64,000 bases of DNA from Bacteroidota bacterium. Lineage in GTDB: Bacteria; Bacteroidota; Bacteroidia; B-17B0; Aurantibacillaceae. The translations under genes were made by a program, and so were the position numbers. The DNA lies in the NCBI GenBank assembly GCA_018267825.1, contig JAFDXR010000013.1, forward strand, positions 78,275 through 142,274. The letters run 5' to 3'. Every line of letters starts with the position of its first letter. Within the stretch, counting starts at the first letter, position 1. The notes below the pieces were generated by a model. The model did no database searches and was not told where the DNA came from. It worked only from the letters and a program-made list of their open reading frames with translations. This document shows positions 26,318 through 35,032 of this stretch, one piece after another.

Positions 26318-28102
26318 ATGCAAAAAACCATCAGGAATTATAACAGCGACACGATTCTGCCAAGCACCCGCTATGGCAATGCCGCGTTATACGAACAAAA
26401 TCAGTATGCGCAGAAACGCCGGATCAAAAGACTACAGTGGTTCTTTGTCATTCTGCTGCTGCTGGGTTATATCACAGCTACACTGGCACAAACCGGTGTA
26501 AACGGTTATACCATGACCAACATCAGCGTATTTGATCCTACGATTAAAGATGCTGTGAAGTACGGTGACCTGCCTGAAATCAAAGACAGTGTAAAACGCA
26601 TCGATAATATTCCTTATGGCATCAACTCCAAACCCCTCAACAACAAATACGAGGTCATGCCGATTGAGGCTGCTAAAATGAAGAATGAGCCATTGAGCAA
26701 ACTATACCGCTCGTTGCTGAAGATAGGTATGGGAACATACACCACACCTTATGGTGAAGCCTGGATAAACAGTGTGCGCACACGCGACGTAGCTTATGGC
26801 TTTCATTACAAACACCTTTCGTCATCGTCGCACCTGAGGGATGTTGGATACAGTGGCTATTCTGATAATGAAGCTGAATTATTCGGAAAGAAATTTTACA
26901 AAAAACATACACTTACAGGTGAGTTCAACTACAAGCGCAACGTGATTCATTATTACGGCTATGACACTACCATGAACGATGTTACAAAAGACTATACCAA
27001 ACAGCGTTACCAGTTATTTGAGCCAACGGTAAGGCTACAGAGCCATTATACCGACAGTACCAAAATAAACCATGATATTAAGCTGGGTTATTATAACCTG
27101 ACCGATAACTACAACGTCGCTGAAAATAATATCAAGCTCAATACCCTGATGAATACATACATCAACAAAGAGCGGTTGTTTGTGAACCTCGATGCCGATT
27201 TCTATAACCACAAATTACAGAAAGACACATTTAACAACTTCATTCTGAAAGTAAACCCATACTTTGAAGCACATGGCAAAAAATGGCGGGCAGATATAGG
27301 ACTTGCTGCGACTATGGATTATTTCAGCAATGCCGGCAGTACCAAATTTTACTTTTACCCGCAGCTCAATGCCCAGTACGATGTATATGAAGGTATCATT
27401 ATACCTTATGCCGGCATAAACGGAGGACTTCAGAAAAATTCACTCCGCAGCCTGAGCGGACAGAACCCATTTATAAGTTCCCAGATCAATTACCGCAACA
27501 CAAATACCAAATTCAATGTGTATGGCGGTTTAAAAGGAAATCTGAGCTCCACACTCAGCTATGATGCCAAAGTAGCCTACTCTATGATCGATAGCCTTCA
27601 TTATTTTGTGATTGATTATTCAGACAACACCACCATGGATAACAAATACAAAGTGCTTTATGATAACACCAACCTGCTTACGGTGGGCGGACAGCTGAAA
27701 TACCAGTATAAAGAAAAAATTCATTTCATTGTGAAGGGAAACTATTACAACTACAAAACCAAAACCCTCACACGCCCTTACCATCGTCCGGATTTCGATC
27801 TGACATTTTCTACCATATACAACCTGAAAAGCAAGATCATCCTGAAAGCCGATGTCTTTGTTTTGGGTAATCAATGGGCGCTCACAGAAGTATATGACAA
27901 TGCCAGTGCTTCTTATGTAACACAGCCGAAGCTTTTGAAAGGCGTGGCCGATATTAACCTCGGCGCTGAATACAGATACAGTAAAATGTTGTCTTTCTTC
28001 GTCAACTTCAATAATATCGGGAACTTTCGTTACTACCGCTGGGAAAAATACCCGAGCCAGCGATTCCTGTTAATGGCGGGAATTACCTTTGTACCTTTCT
28101 AA
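26318..28102 (+). CDS. outer-membrane beta-barrel protein paired with the TPR protein
   Basis: This 594-residue protein has a hydrophobic segment at about 42-58 (FFVILLLLGYITATLAQ) that looks like a signal peptide but is preceded by about 40 polar residues, an unusually long n-region. No nearer in-frame ATG lies before the hydrophobic core. After a linker (60-120) come many alternating strands (YGFHYKHLSSSSHLR, HTLTGEFNYKRNVIHYYGY, INLGAEYRYSKMLSFFVNFNNIG), and the protein ends in FLLMAGITFVPF, a good terminal barrel strand. It has no TonB plug that I can see, although the barrel resembles TonB-receptor ends. It forms an operon with the TPR gene. Confidence 0.78.
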   Translation: MQKTIRNYNSDTILPSTRYGNAALYEQNQYAQKRRIKRLQWFFVILLLLGYITATLAQTGVNGYTMTNISVFDPTIKDAVKYGDLPEIKDSVKRIDNIPYGINSKPLNNKYEVMPIEAAKMKNEPLSKLYRSLLKIGMGTYTTPYGEAWINSVRTRDVAYGFHYKHLSSSSHLRDVGYSGYSDNEAELFGKKFYKKHTLTGEFNYKRNVIHYYGYDTTMNDVTKDYTKQRYQLFEPTVRLQSHYTDSTKINHDIKLGYYNLTDNYNVAENNIKLNTLMNTYINKERLFVNLDADFYNHKLQKDTFNNFILKVNPYFEAHGKKWRADIGLAATMDYFSNAGSTKFYFYPQLNAQYDVYEGIIIPYAGINGGLQKNSLRSLSGQNPFISSQINYRNTNTKFNVYGGLKGNLSSTLSYDAKVAYSMIDSLHYFVIDYSDNTTMDNKYKVLYDNTNLLTVGGQLKYQYKEKIHFIVKGNYYNYKTKTLTRPYHRPDFDLTFSTIYNLKSKIILKADVFVLGNQWALTEVYDNASASYVTQPKLLKGVADINLGAEYRYSKMLSFFVNFNNIGNFRYYRWEKYPSQRFLLMAGITFVPF

Positions 28103-28151
28103 TAACCAGGAAGTATACTGCCTGATACCTCTGTTTGCTGCATTTTCGTAT

Positions 28152-28174
28152 TTACGGAACAGTATATTCCGTAA
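28152..28174. promoter_or_regulatory. perfect palindrome upstream of the flavin reductase gene
   Basis: TTACGGAA (28152-28159) and TTCCGTAA (28167-28174) are perfect inverted repeats separated by 7 nt, centred 41 nt before the start codon. The symmetry is that of a dimeric repressor site. It could instead be the terminal hairpin of the preceding operon, but no T-run follows. Confidence 0.45.
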
Positions 28175-28204
28175 TTTCATACTTTCATTTTAAACCCGAA
28201 TTTT

Positions 28205-28753
28205 ATGAATATTGAAATAATTGCCGGAAGCCCGAGAAAACCGAGCCTCAGCCTGCGTGTGGCAAAACACCTGCAAACAATCCTGAACGAAAAACACGGC
28301 CACCATACAGGCCTTATCAACCTCCAGGATACCATATTTCCTTTTATACAGGATGTATGGAAAAGCGCAGACCATGCGCCTGTTGAATTCCAACCCATTG
28401 CCAAACGTGTATTTGAAGCGCATGCGTTTATTATTGTAACCCCCGAATATAATGGCGGGTATTCGCCTGCTATCTCCAATTTCTTTGATCATTTCCCGAA
28501 ACAACTCCGCAAGACCTTTGGTATTGCAGCAACATCACCGGGAGCTTTAGGGGGAATCAGGGCGGCACAAAACCTCCTGTTGTTCAACGCCGGCTTGTTT
28601 GGCATCACATCTCCACAGATGCTTATTGTTCCACAGGTTGATAAAAAGTTTGACGAGCAGGGACAATTAATGGATGAAAATTTCAAGCTGAGTCTCGATA
28701 ACTTTACGGCCGAATTTTTATGGCTGGCCGAGCGTGTAGCCAATGCACTTTAA
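28205..28753 (+). CDS. NADPH-dependent FMN reductase family protein
   Basis: This 182-residue flavodoxin-like protein has the FMN phosphate loop AGSPRKPSLSLRV (residues 7-19, GSxRxxS type) and the second flavin loop VTPEYNGGYSPAISNFFDHF. A third typical element is ATSPGALGGIRAAQNL. Relatives use NAD(P)H to reduce FMN, chromate, quinones or azo dyes. It is cytoplasmic and monocistronic, with a palindrome upstream and a terminator downstream, which fits a redox- or xenobiotic-inducible gene. Confidence 0.92.
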   Translation: MNIEIIAGSPRKPSLSLRVAKHLQTILNEKHGHHTGLINLQDTIFPFIQDVWKSADHAPVEFQPIAKRVFEAHAFIIVTPEYNGGYSPAISNFFDHFPKQLRKTFGIAATSPGALGGIRAAQNLLLFNAGLFGITSPQMLIVPQVDKKFDEQGQLMDENFKLSLDNFTAEFLWLAERVANAL

Positions 28754-28790
28754 GCTGAAATAATAACATTCAAACCACCAAATTTTTCTT

Positions 28791-28820
28791 AAAAAAACGC
28801 CCTTGAACAGGGCGTTTTTT
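28791..28820 (+). terminator. intrinsic terminator after the flavin reductase gene
   Basis: Stem ACGCCCT/AGGGCGT (28797-28803 and 28809-28815) with flanking A-run and T6 forms a clear terminator. Confidence 0.9.
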
Positions 28821-28921
28821 ATTAACATTTGTTAGTAAAATGCAAGCATCCAAATAGCTGAAAATCCCAATAAAATCAGTATATTTAAAGAATATACAAA
28901 AAAGATTTTATTGTTGAGTTT

Positions 28922-30874
28922 ATGGAAGAAACGACCACAGAAAAGAAAAATTACGGTGCCGATAATATACAGGTATTAGAAGGTTTAGAGGCAGTAAGAA
29001 AACGTCCTGCCATGTACATTGGTGATATAGGTGTAAAAGGCCTCCATCACCTCGTTTATGAAGTAGTTGATAACTCGATCGATGAGGCCCTCGCCGGCCA
29101 TTGTAAGAACATTTTTGTTACTATAAACGAAGATAATTCCATTACCGTTAAAGACGACGGTCGCGGGATTCCAACCGATATTCACCCTAAAATGGGCGTA
29201 AGTGCCCTGGAAGTAGTAATGACCGTGCTCCATGCCGGTGGTAAATTTGATAAAGACACCTATAAAGTTTCCGGAGGTCTTCACGGGGTTGGTGTAAGCT
29301 GCGTAAATGCCTTATCTACCCACATGAAAACCGAAGTACACCGCGATGGTAAGATCACTGTGCAGGAGTTCAGCACCGGTAAACCTTTATACCCGGCCAA
29401 AGTTGTGGGTGAAACCACTTATCGCGGCACTATCCAGACCTTCAAACCGGATCTGAGTATCTTCACTGTGAGTGAGTACAACTACACAACCCTGGGCAAC
29501 AGGATGCGTGAACTGGCTTTTTTAAATAAAGGCATTAATATAACCTTATCAGACCTCCGCAACCTGGATGAAAACGGCAATCCTGTATCGGAGAACTTCT
29601 ACAGCGAAGGCGGTTTACGCGAATTCGTTTCTTACCTCGATGGCACCAAGGAAAAACTGATTGATGAGCCGATCTATATCGAAGGTGAAAAAGGCGGTAT
29701 TCCTGTTGAAGTAGCCATGCTTTACAATACCTCATTCAGCGAAAGCATTCAGAGCTATGTAAACAATATCAATACACACGAAGGTGGTACTCACCTGGCG
29801 GGCTTCCGCCGTGGATTGACCCGTACCCTGAAATCCTATGCCGATAAAAACGGTTTATTAAGCAAAGTAAAATTCGAGATCAATGGTGATGACTTCCGCG
29901 AAGGACTTACTGCCGTTATCTCTGTAAAAGTAGCCGAGCCTCAGTTTGAAGGGCAAACCAAAACCAAACTCGGCAATAACGAGGTGATGGGTGCCGTAGA
30001 TCAGGCTATCAGTGAAGCTTTGGCCAATTACCTGGAAGAACATCCAAAACAGGCCAGGTTGATTGTTGACAAAGTAGTGCTTGCCGCTACAGCACGTCAT
30101 GCAGCCCGTAAGGCCCGTGAAATGGTGCAACGTAAGAGTGTGATGTCCGGTTCCGGATTACCGGGTAAACTGGCCGATTGCGCCAGCGGCGACCCTGTAG
30201 CCTGCGAGTTATTCCTGGTAGAGGGTGATTCGGCGGGTGGTACAGCCAAACAAGGCCGTAACCGTGAATACCAGGCTATTCTGCCTTTACGTGGTAAAAT
30301 CCTGAACGTAGAAAAAGCACTTGAATATAAAATTTACGAAAACGAAGAGATCAAGAATATTTTCACAGCACTAGGTGTATTCCGCGGTACTACCGAAGAT
30401 GAGCGTGCCCTGAACATGGAAAAGCTTCGTTATCACAAGATCATCATCATGTGTGATGCCGACGTTGACGGGTCTCACATCACAACACTGATCCTTACCT
30501 TTTTCTTCCGTCACATGAAAGAACTGGTTGAAAAAGGACACGTATACATTGCCACACCACCGCTATACCTCGTTAAAAAAGGAAAAGACCAGCGCTACTG
30601 CTGGAATGAAGAGCAACGTGAGATTGCCGTGAAAGAAATGGGCGGTGAAAAAACAGACAGCGTAAACGTACAGCGTTACAAAGGTTTGGGTGAGATGAAT
30701 GCCGAGCAATTGTGGGAAACTACCCTCAACCCGGAATTCCGCACCCTGCGCCAGGTAAATATCGACAGCGCTGCAGAAGCCGACAGAGTATTCTCTATGC
30801 TCATGGGCGATGAAGTACCGCCACGCCGCGACTTCATTGAGAAGAACGCGAAATACGCGAAAATTGATGCCTAA
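28922..30874 (+). CDS. gyrB: DNA gyrase subunit B
   Basis: GyrB is the ATPase and TOPRIM subunit of gyrase, which introduces negative supercoils. The 650-residue length is usual for Bacteroidota. The GHKL ATPase starts ADNIQVLEGLEAVRKRPAMYIG and has the DDGRGIPTDIH loop and the GGLHGVG motif. The transducer follows, then TOPRIM with EGDSAGGTAKQGR and the metal-binding MCDADVDGSH. The C-terminal YKGLGEMNAEQLWETT motif is intact. gyrA is not in the window. The gene is monocistronic, bounded by terminators. Confidence 0.98.
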   Translation: MEETTTEKKNYGADNIQVLEGLEAVRKRPAMYIGDIGVKGLHHLVYEVVDNSIDEALAGHCKNIFVTINEDNSITVKDDGRGIPTDIHPKMGVSALEVVMTVLHAGGKFDKDTYKVSGGLHGVGVSCVNALSTHMKTEVHRDGKITVQEFSTGKPLYPAKVVGETTYRGTIQTFKPDLSIFTVSEYNYTTLGNRMRELAFLNKGINITLSDLRNLDENGNPVSENFYSEGGLREFVSYLDGTKEKLIDEPIYIEGEKGGIPVEVAMLYNTSFSESIQSYVNNINTHEGGTHLAGFRRGLTRTLKSYADKNGLLSKVKFEINGDDFREGLTAVISVKVAEPQFEGQTKTKLGNNEVMGAVDQAISEALANYLEEHPKQARLIVDKVVLAATARHAARKAREMVQRKSVMSGSGLPGKLADCASGDPVACELFLVEGDSAGGTAKQGRNREYQAILPLRGKILNVEKALEYKIYENEEIKNIFTALGVFRGTTEDERALNMEKLRYHKIIIMCDADVDGSHITTLILTFFFRHMKELVEKGHVYIATPPLYLVKKGKDQRYCWNEEQREIAVKEMGGEKTDSVNVQRYKGLGEMNAEQLWETTLNPEFRTLRQVNIDSAAEADRVFSMLMGDEVPPRRDFIEKNAKYAKIDA

Positions 30875-30899
30875 TACGACCGTAAAATCCGAATAAAAT

Positions 30900-30933
30900 A
30901 AAAGCCCCCGTGTTTCATCGCGGGGGCTTTTTC
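30900..30933 (+). terminator. gyrB terminator (bidirectional)
   Basis: AAGCCCCCG (30902-30910) pairs with CGGGGGCTT (30920-30928) and is followed by T4; the A-run on the left allows use by the converging lipoprotein gene. Confidence 0.88.
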
Positions 30934-30937
30934 ATTT

Positions 30938-31432
30938 CTAATCAGCCAGCTTAAATGCCTCTTTTACATTATAGTAGTTGGCATAATTCAGGTTTGGAAA
31001 TTGATGTTTCATGGCCGGTGGAATAATCACAATACGAATCACAGCTCCAACCGGAGCAGATGGCGCACTATGATCATTATTGTAATAATACAGCTTGGTC
31101 CAGTGTAATCCATACTCTGCCATCAGTGTTGAATAACCATCACTAAAAGGCAGCTGAAAAAATGAACTGGAATTCATAAAATAAGTTTGAACCGATCCAC
31201 TGACATATGTCGCCGAATCAAGCTGCGGAACCGGAATATAGTCACTGTAATACACATTGCTACTGGATAAAGTCCAGCTTGTAACAGCAATAGTACCGGT
31301 ACTCACTACATTAGCATTGCCATGAACGCCCTGTGCCCCCTGTGGGCCCGTAGGTCCCTGCGGACCCGTTTTCTTTTTACAAGAAGCTGCTGTCATTAAG
31401 ACCAACAGTAAAGGAAGAATTTTATACCACAT
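30938..31432 (-). CDS. lipoprotein with short collagen-like stretch
   Basis: This 164-residue protein has a lipobox (MTAASC, Cys18) followed by KKK and a short collagen-type Gly-X-Y run (GPQGPTGPQGAQGVHG, about 22-37). A beta-rich domain of about 125 residues follows, with aromatic strands (NVYYSDYIPVPQL, LHWTKLYYYNN) and no known catalytic motif. Proteins of this form are frequent in Bacteroidota. The collagen stretch is too short to form a long fibre and may act as a trimerising stalk. Its function is unknown. Confidence 0.8.
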   Translation of the reverse strand: MWYKILPLLLVLMTAASCKKKTGPQGPTGPQGAQGVHGNANVVSTGTIAVTSWTLSSSNVYYSDYIPVPQLDSATYVSGSVQTYFMNSSSFFQLPFSDGYSTLMAEYGLHWTKLYYYNNDHSAPSAPVGAVIRIVIIPPAMKHQFPNLNYANYYNVKEAFKLAD

Positions 31433-31547
31433 ATTGTTTTTTGTGGTAAAGGTAATTGCACGATATGTCCTGATTTATGATCTGGGTTAGCCTGAAAAAC
31501 TGAATGTTATCAGTTTCAATAACATGTGCTGATGCTCCCCGGCTATC

Positions 31548-34500
31548 TTATTGCTGAATAACCAGCTTCTGTGAAGTAACAGTGCTGCTGCTCTTTATAA
31601 GCACCGTATAAACACCCGCTCCGAGCTGCATGGCATTGATAAGCGCTTTACCGGAACCGATTACCTGGTGATATACATCCATGCCGGTTTCACTGTAAAT
31701 GGTAATATCCAGCGACTCGTCCGAATGACTCTCAATCACAAACATACCTTTAGCCGGATTCGGATATATTTTCACCGGAAGGCCGCTATCATCAAAATTC
31801 AGGGAGCGTATAGCCGAATAGCTGTAGTGCCCGTCAAAATCAACCTGTTTCAGCCGGTAGTAATTAATCCCAACAGAAGGCAAGCTGTCGCGCAGGCTGT
31901 AATGTTTGGTTTCGAGCGAGTTCCCGGCGGCACTGACCTTGCCAACCTGCCTGAAATTTTTGGCATCGGTACTTTGCTCTACTACAAAATAGCTGTTATT
32001 ATGCTCAGTGGCCGTAGCCCATGTCAGCAAGGCCATACGATCCTGTTTGGCAGCATCAAAACTCAGAAGCTCTATCGGAAGTGTATTCAGGTTCGTAAGC
32101 TTCGCAACAAACATAGGGCTTGAACCGTAGGTAAATGTGATCGGAATTGTACCAAAAGTCAATGGGCTCGACCATGTGCTCCCTGTTACATAAAGATTGG
32201 CTGAAGCATCGATATAAATAGCTGATGGTGACTCGGAACTTGTACCACCTACCTGAATCAGGTTAGGGCTGTAGTTTCCTGTGGTATCATCCTGTTTTAT
32301 AAAATACATATCGCTGGGCTGTACACCGGTAACAGTAGGTCCTGAACTGATCGTTGAAGCGTTTGTCAATGTACTGGTTCCCACGGTAACCGAATTACTT
32401 CCAAAATAAGCGCACCAATATACATCGCCATCACTGGTGTTTCCAATCGATACAGCTCTCTCATTACCGGCACCGGCCTGTTGCGATGACCAGATCGGGC
32501 TTCCGCTGGCGTTGAAATTTGTACAAAATCCATCTTCACCTCCACCGTTTGTCAGTGTTGTGGTGCCAATGGCAAGACTGGTACTGGTAAAATAACCACA
32601 TACGGCTATATAACCAGCAGCACTTGGCGAAACGCTCACATCCAGTATCACATCGCTTCCTGTGCTTCCTACCCTGCTTCCCCATTGCGCAACACCACTA
32701 CTATTTAGCTTCGCCACAAACCCGTCGTTGCTTCCGGCGGTGGCCAGTGTGGAAGTTCCCAATGCCAATGAACTGCTGGTGAAATAACCGGCTATAAACA
32801 GGTTACCGCTGGCATCCATGCAAATCGAATTCACAACATCTGTGCTGGTTCCACCATATTTCCTGGCCCAGATCACAGCACCGGTGCCATCAATCTTCGC
32901 TACAAAAATATCACTGCCTCCGCTGCTTGTAAGTGTATTGGTGCCGATCACTACTGTATTGGCAAAATACCCTGCGACATAAGCATTTCCGGAAGGATCT
33001 GTACAGATCGTTTGCAACACATCACTCCCCGTACCACCTATGCGAAGCCCCCACAAAGGATTGCCGCTACCATCCAGTTTTGCCAGGTAAGCATCATTGC
33101 TTCCGGCATTGGTTAAAGTAGATGAAGCCAGTGTTAAGGTTGAACTCACAAAATACCCTCCTACAAATACATTACCGGAACCATCTTCTGCAATGGCATT
33201 AGCATAATCGTTGCCGGATGCTCCGAAACCTGTAGCCCACAAAGGATTACCGGTCGGATCATATTTTATAACCACGACATCCGACATACCATTGTTACGC
33301 AGTGTACTTGCCCCTACGATCATGGTACTTGTATTGTAATTTCCGCAGGCATAAGCATTGCCCGCTGCATCGGCCCATACAGAGGTACCGTTTGTTCCCT
33401 GTGGGGTACTGATATCTTTGCCCCATTGCGGTGTCCCACTGCTGTTATATTTTATCAGGAAGGCATCGTCACCCGCCTGTGTTGTAACAGTAACGCTTCC
33501 CACGGTAAATGAAGTTCCTGTTCCGCCACCGAAAATAATATTACCACTGGCATCGGTGGCTGCTGCATAAGGAATCTCACCCCACACAGTACTGGCATTG
33601 GCACTGCTATATGCCGACCATGACACAGCGCCTGCGCTCCCGAGCTTGGCAACAATATAATCCTGGCTTCCGCTGTAGCTGCCGTTTGTATAGGTTGTTG
33701 CGCCAACGGCAATCGTTGCCGACGTAAAAGCCATGGTAAGAAATACATTGCCCGAACCATCTACCGAAACACCATTGGCATAATCGTTATTGGTACCACC
33801 GAAGCGGGCAGCCCATTGCGCCGTGCCCGAAGCATTATAACTGCACACAAAAGCATCCTGGTAACTGGTTGTTCCACCATTGGTAAGTGTTGTGGTACCA
33901 ACTGCCATGGTAGCACTGTAGAAAAATCCGGCGGCGTAAATATTATCCGAAGCATCAATAGAAATAGCATTGCTCTGATCGGCAGATGTTCCGCCGAATT
34001 TCAGGGCCCAGCTTACTGTGCCCGAATTCGAGAGCTTGCCGATGAAACAATCATTGCTTCCGGTCGTACTGAGCGTTGTAGTGCCCACCACCATGGAGCT
34101 GCTTCCAAAATATCCGCTCACAATTACATTATCACTATGATCAACCCTTACGCTTGTTGCATAATCATTGGATGTTCCGCCGAAGCGCCTGGCCCATTGC
34201 ACCGTTCCGCTGCTATTGAACTGAGCCACATAAAAATCGTTATTTCCGGAATTGGTAAGTGTATTGGAGCCGATGGTTAGTGTTGTTCCGGAACCATAAT
34301 ACCCCACCATAAACACATTCCCCGAAGCATCCGTAGCTACACCGGTTGCGGTTTCATTACCGGTATTGCCATAGCCCTGGGCCCATTGAAAATTTCCGGA
34401 GGCATCATACTTTGCAATAAAAATATCGTTGCCACCGGCATTGGTGAGGGTTGTGGTTCCTATAGCCAGGGTTGAACTCGTATAATAGCCACAGAAATAA

Positions 34501-34889
34501 ATGTTTCCGGAGGCATCGGTTGTAACGGCATTTGCATATTCGTTACCGGTACTTCCTATTTTTGCAGCCCATTGTAAGGTTCCGGCTGAATTATATTTCG
34601 ATACCCAGGCGTCTACATTGCCACTGCTGACAACGGTAGACGTTCCAAAAGACAAAGAGCCCTGACTGAAATAACCCGCTGCAATCACGTTATCAGAGCC
34701 ATCTACTGCTATGGCATTGGTACGTGAGGTTCTGGCGCCCCCTGCATTTTTCGCCCAGATCCAGGTTGGCGTGGTGGTTTGTGCATCGACTGAAGCGCAA
34801 CATAAAAAAGCACAAAGAATACTTAAAAAACATGGTACAGACCATGTCATCATTTTCCTATTGGTACGGGAGTTCCAATTTGAAATCAT
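31548..34889 (-). CDS. secreted 14-repeat beta-propeller protein with T9SS sorting domain
   Basis: This 1113-residue protein has a signal peptide (about 13-36; starts at Met1 or Met13 are both possible). Fourteen SBBP-like repeats of about 55-63 residues follow (about 45-935), each with a W-x-x-x-xGG start, an AxxxDxSGNVxxxGYF core and a TLTNxGxxDxFxAKxxxSG end. Fourteen is twice seven, suggesting two seven-bladed propellers. A domain starting LPIELLSFDA at residue 937 (fibronectin-like) and a T9SS type A domain (about 1040-1113, from KIYPNPAKGMFVIES) end the protein. It should be surface-exposed. The end module is shared with the giant protein at 47446. Confidence 0.9.
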   Translation of the reverse strand: MISNWNSRTNRKMMTWSVPCFLSILCAFLCCASVDAQTTTPTWIWAKNAGGARTSRTNAIAVDGSDNVIAAGYFSQGSLSFGTSTVVSSGNVDAWVSKYNSAGTLQWAAKIGSTGNEYANAVTTDASGNIYFCGYYTSSTLAIGTTTLTNAGGNDIFIAKYDASGNFQWAQGYGNTGNETATGVATDASGNVFMVGYYGSGTTLTIGSNTLTNSGNNDFYVAQFNSSGTVQWARRFGGTSNDYATSVRVDHSDNVIVSGYFGSSSMVVGTTTLSTTGSNDCFIGKLSNSGTVSWALKFGGTSADQSNAISIDASDNIYAAGFFYSATMAVGTTTLTNGGTTSYQDAFVCSYNASGTAQWAARFGGTNNDYANGVSVDGSGNVFLTMAFTSATIAVGATTYTNGSYSGSQDYIVAKLGSAGAVSWSAYSSANASTVWGEIPYAAATDASGNIIFGGGTGTSFTVGSVTVTTQAGDDAFLIKYNSSGTPQWGKDISTPQGTNGTSVWADAAGNAYACGNYNTSTMIVGASTLRNNGMSDVVVIKYDPTGNPLWATGFGASGNDYANAIAEDGSGNVFVGGYFVSSTLTLASSTLTNAGSNDAYLAKLDGSGNPLWGLRIGGTGSDVLQTICTDPSGNAYVAGYFANTVVIGTNTLTSSGGSDIFVAKIDGTGAVIWARKYGGTSTDVVNSICMDASGNLFIAGYFTSSSLALGTSTLATAGSNDGFVAKLNSSGVAQWGSRVGSTGSDVILDVSVSPSAAGYIAVCGYFTSTSLAIGTTTLTNGGGEDGFCTNFNASGSPIWSSQQAGAGNERAVSIGNTSDGDVYWCAYFGSNSVTVGTSTLTNASTISSGPTVTGVQPSDMYFIKQDDTTGNYSPNLIQVGGTSSESPSAIYIDASANLYVTGSTWSSPLTFGTIPITFTYGSSPMFVAKLTNLNTLPIELLSFDAAKQDRMALLTWATATEHNNSYFVVEQSTDAKNFRQVGKVSAAGNSLETKHYSLRDSLPSVGINYYRLKQVDFDGHYSYSAIRSLNFDDSGLPVKIYPNPAKGMFVIESHSDESLDITIYSETGMDVYHQVIGSGKALINAMQLGAGVYTVLIKSSSTVTSQKLVIQQ

Positions 34890-35032
34890 GTCATTCTCGG
34901 GAATTTAAAGCAATTTAGTTCTTTCCCTCAAAAAAAGCCTCACTGTTTTCCGCAATTTCATTAAAATTTACCGCAAATTAGCCTGAACGCAACATATAGC
35001 CGAAACTCCCGGCTCAAAAATGTACCGGTTGC

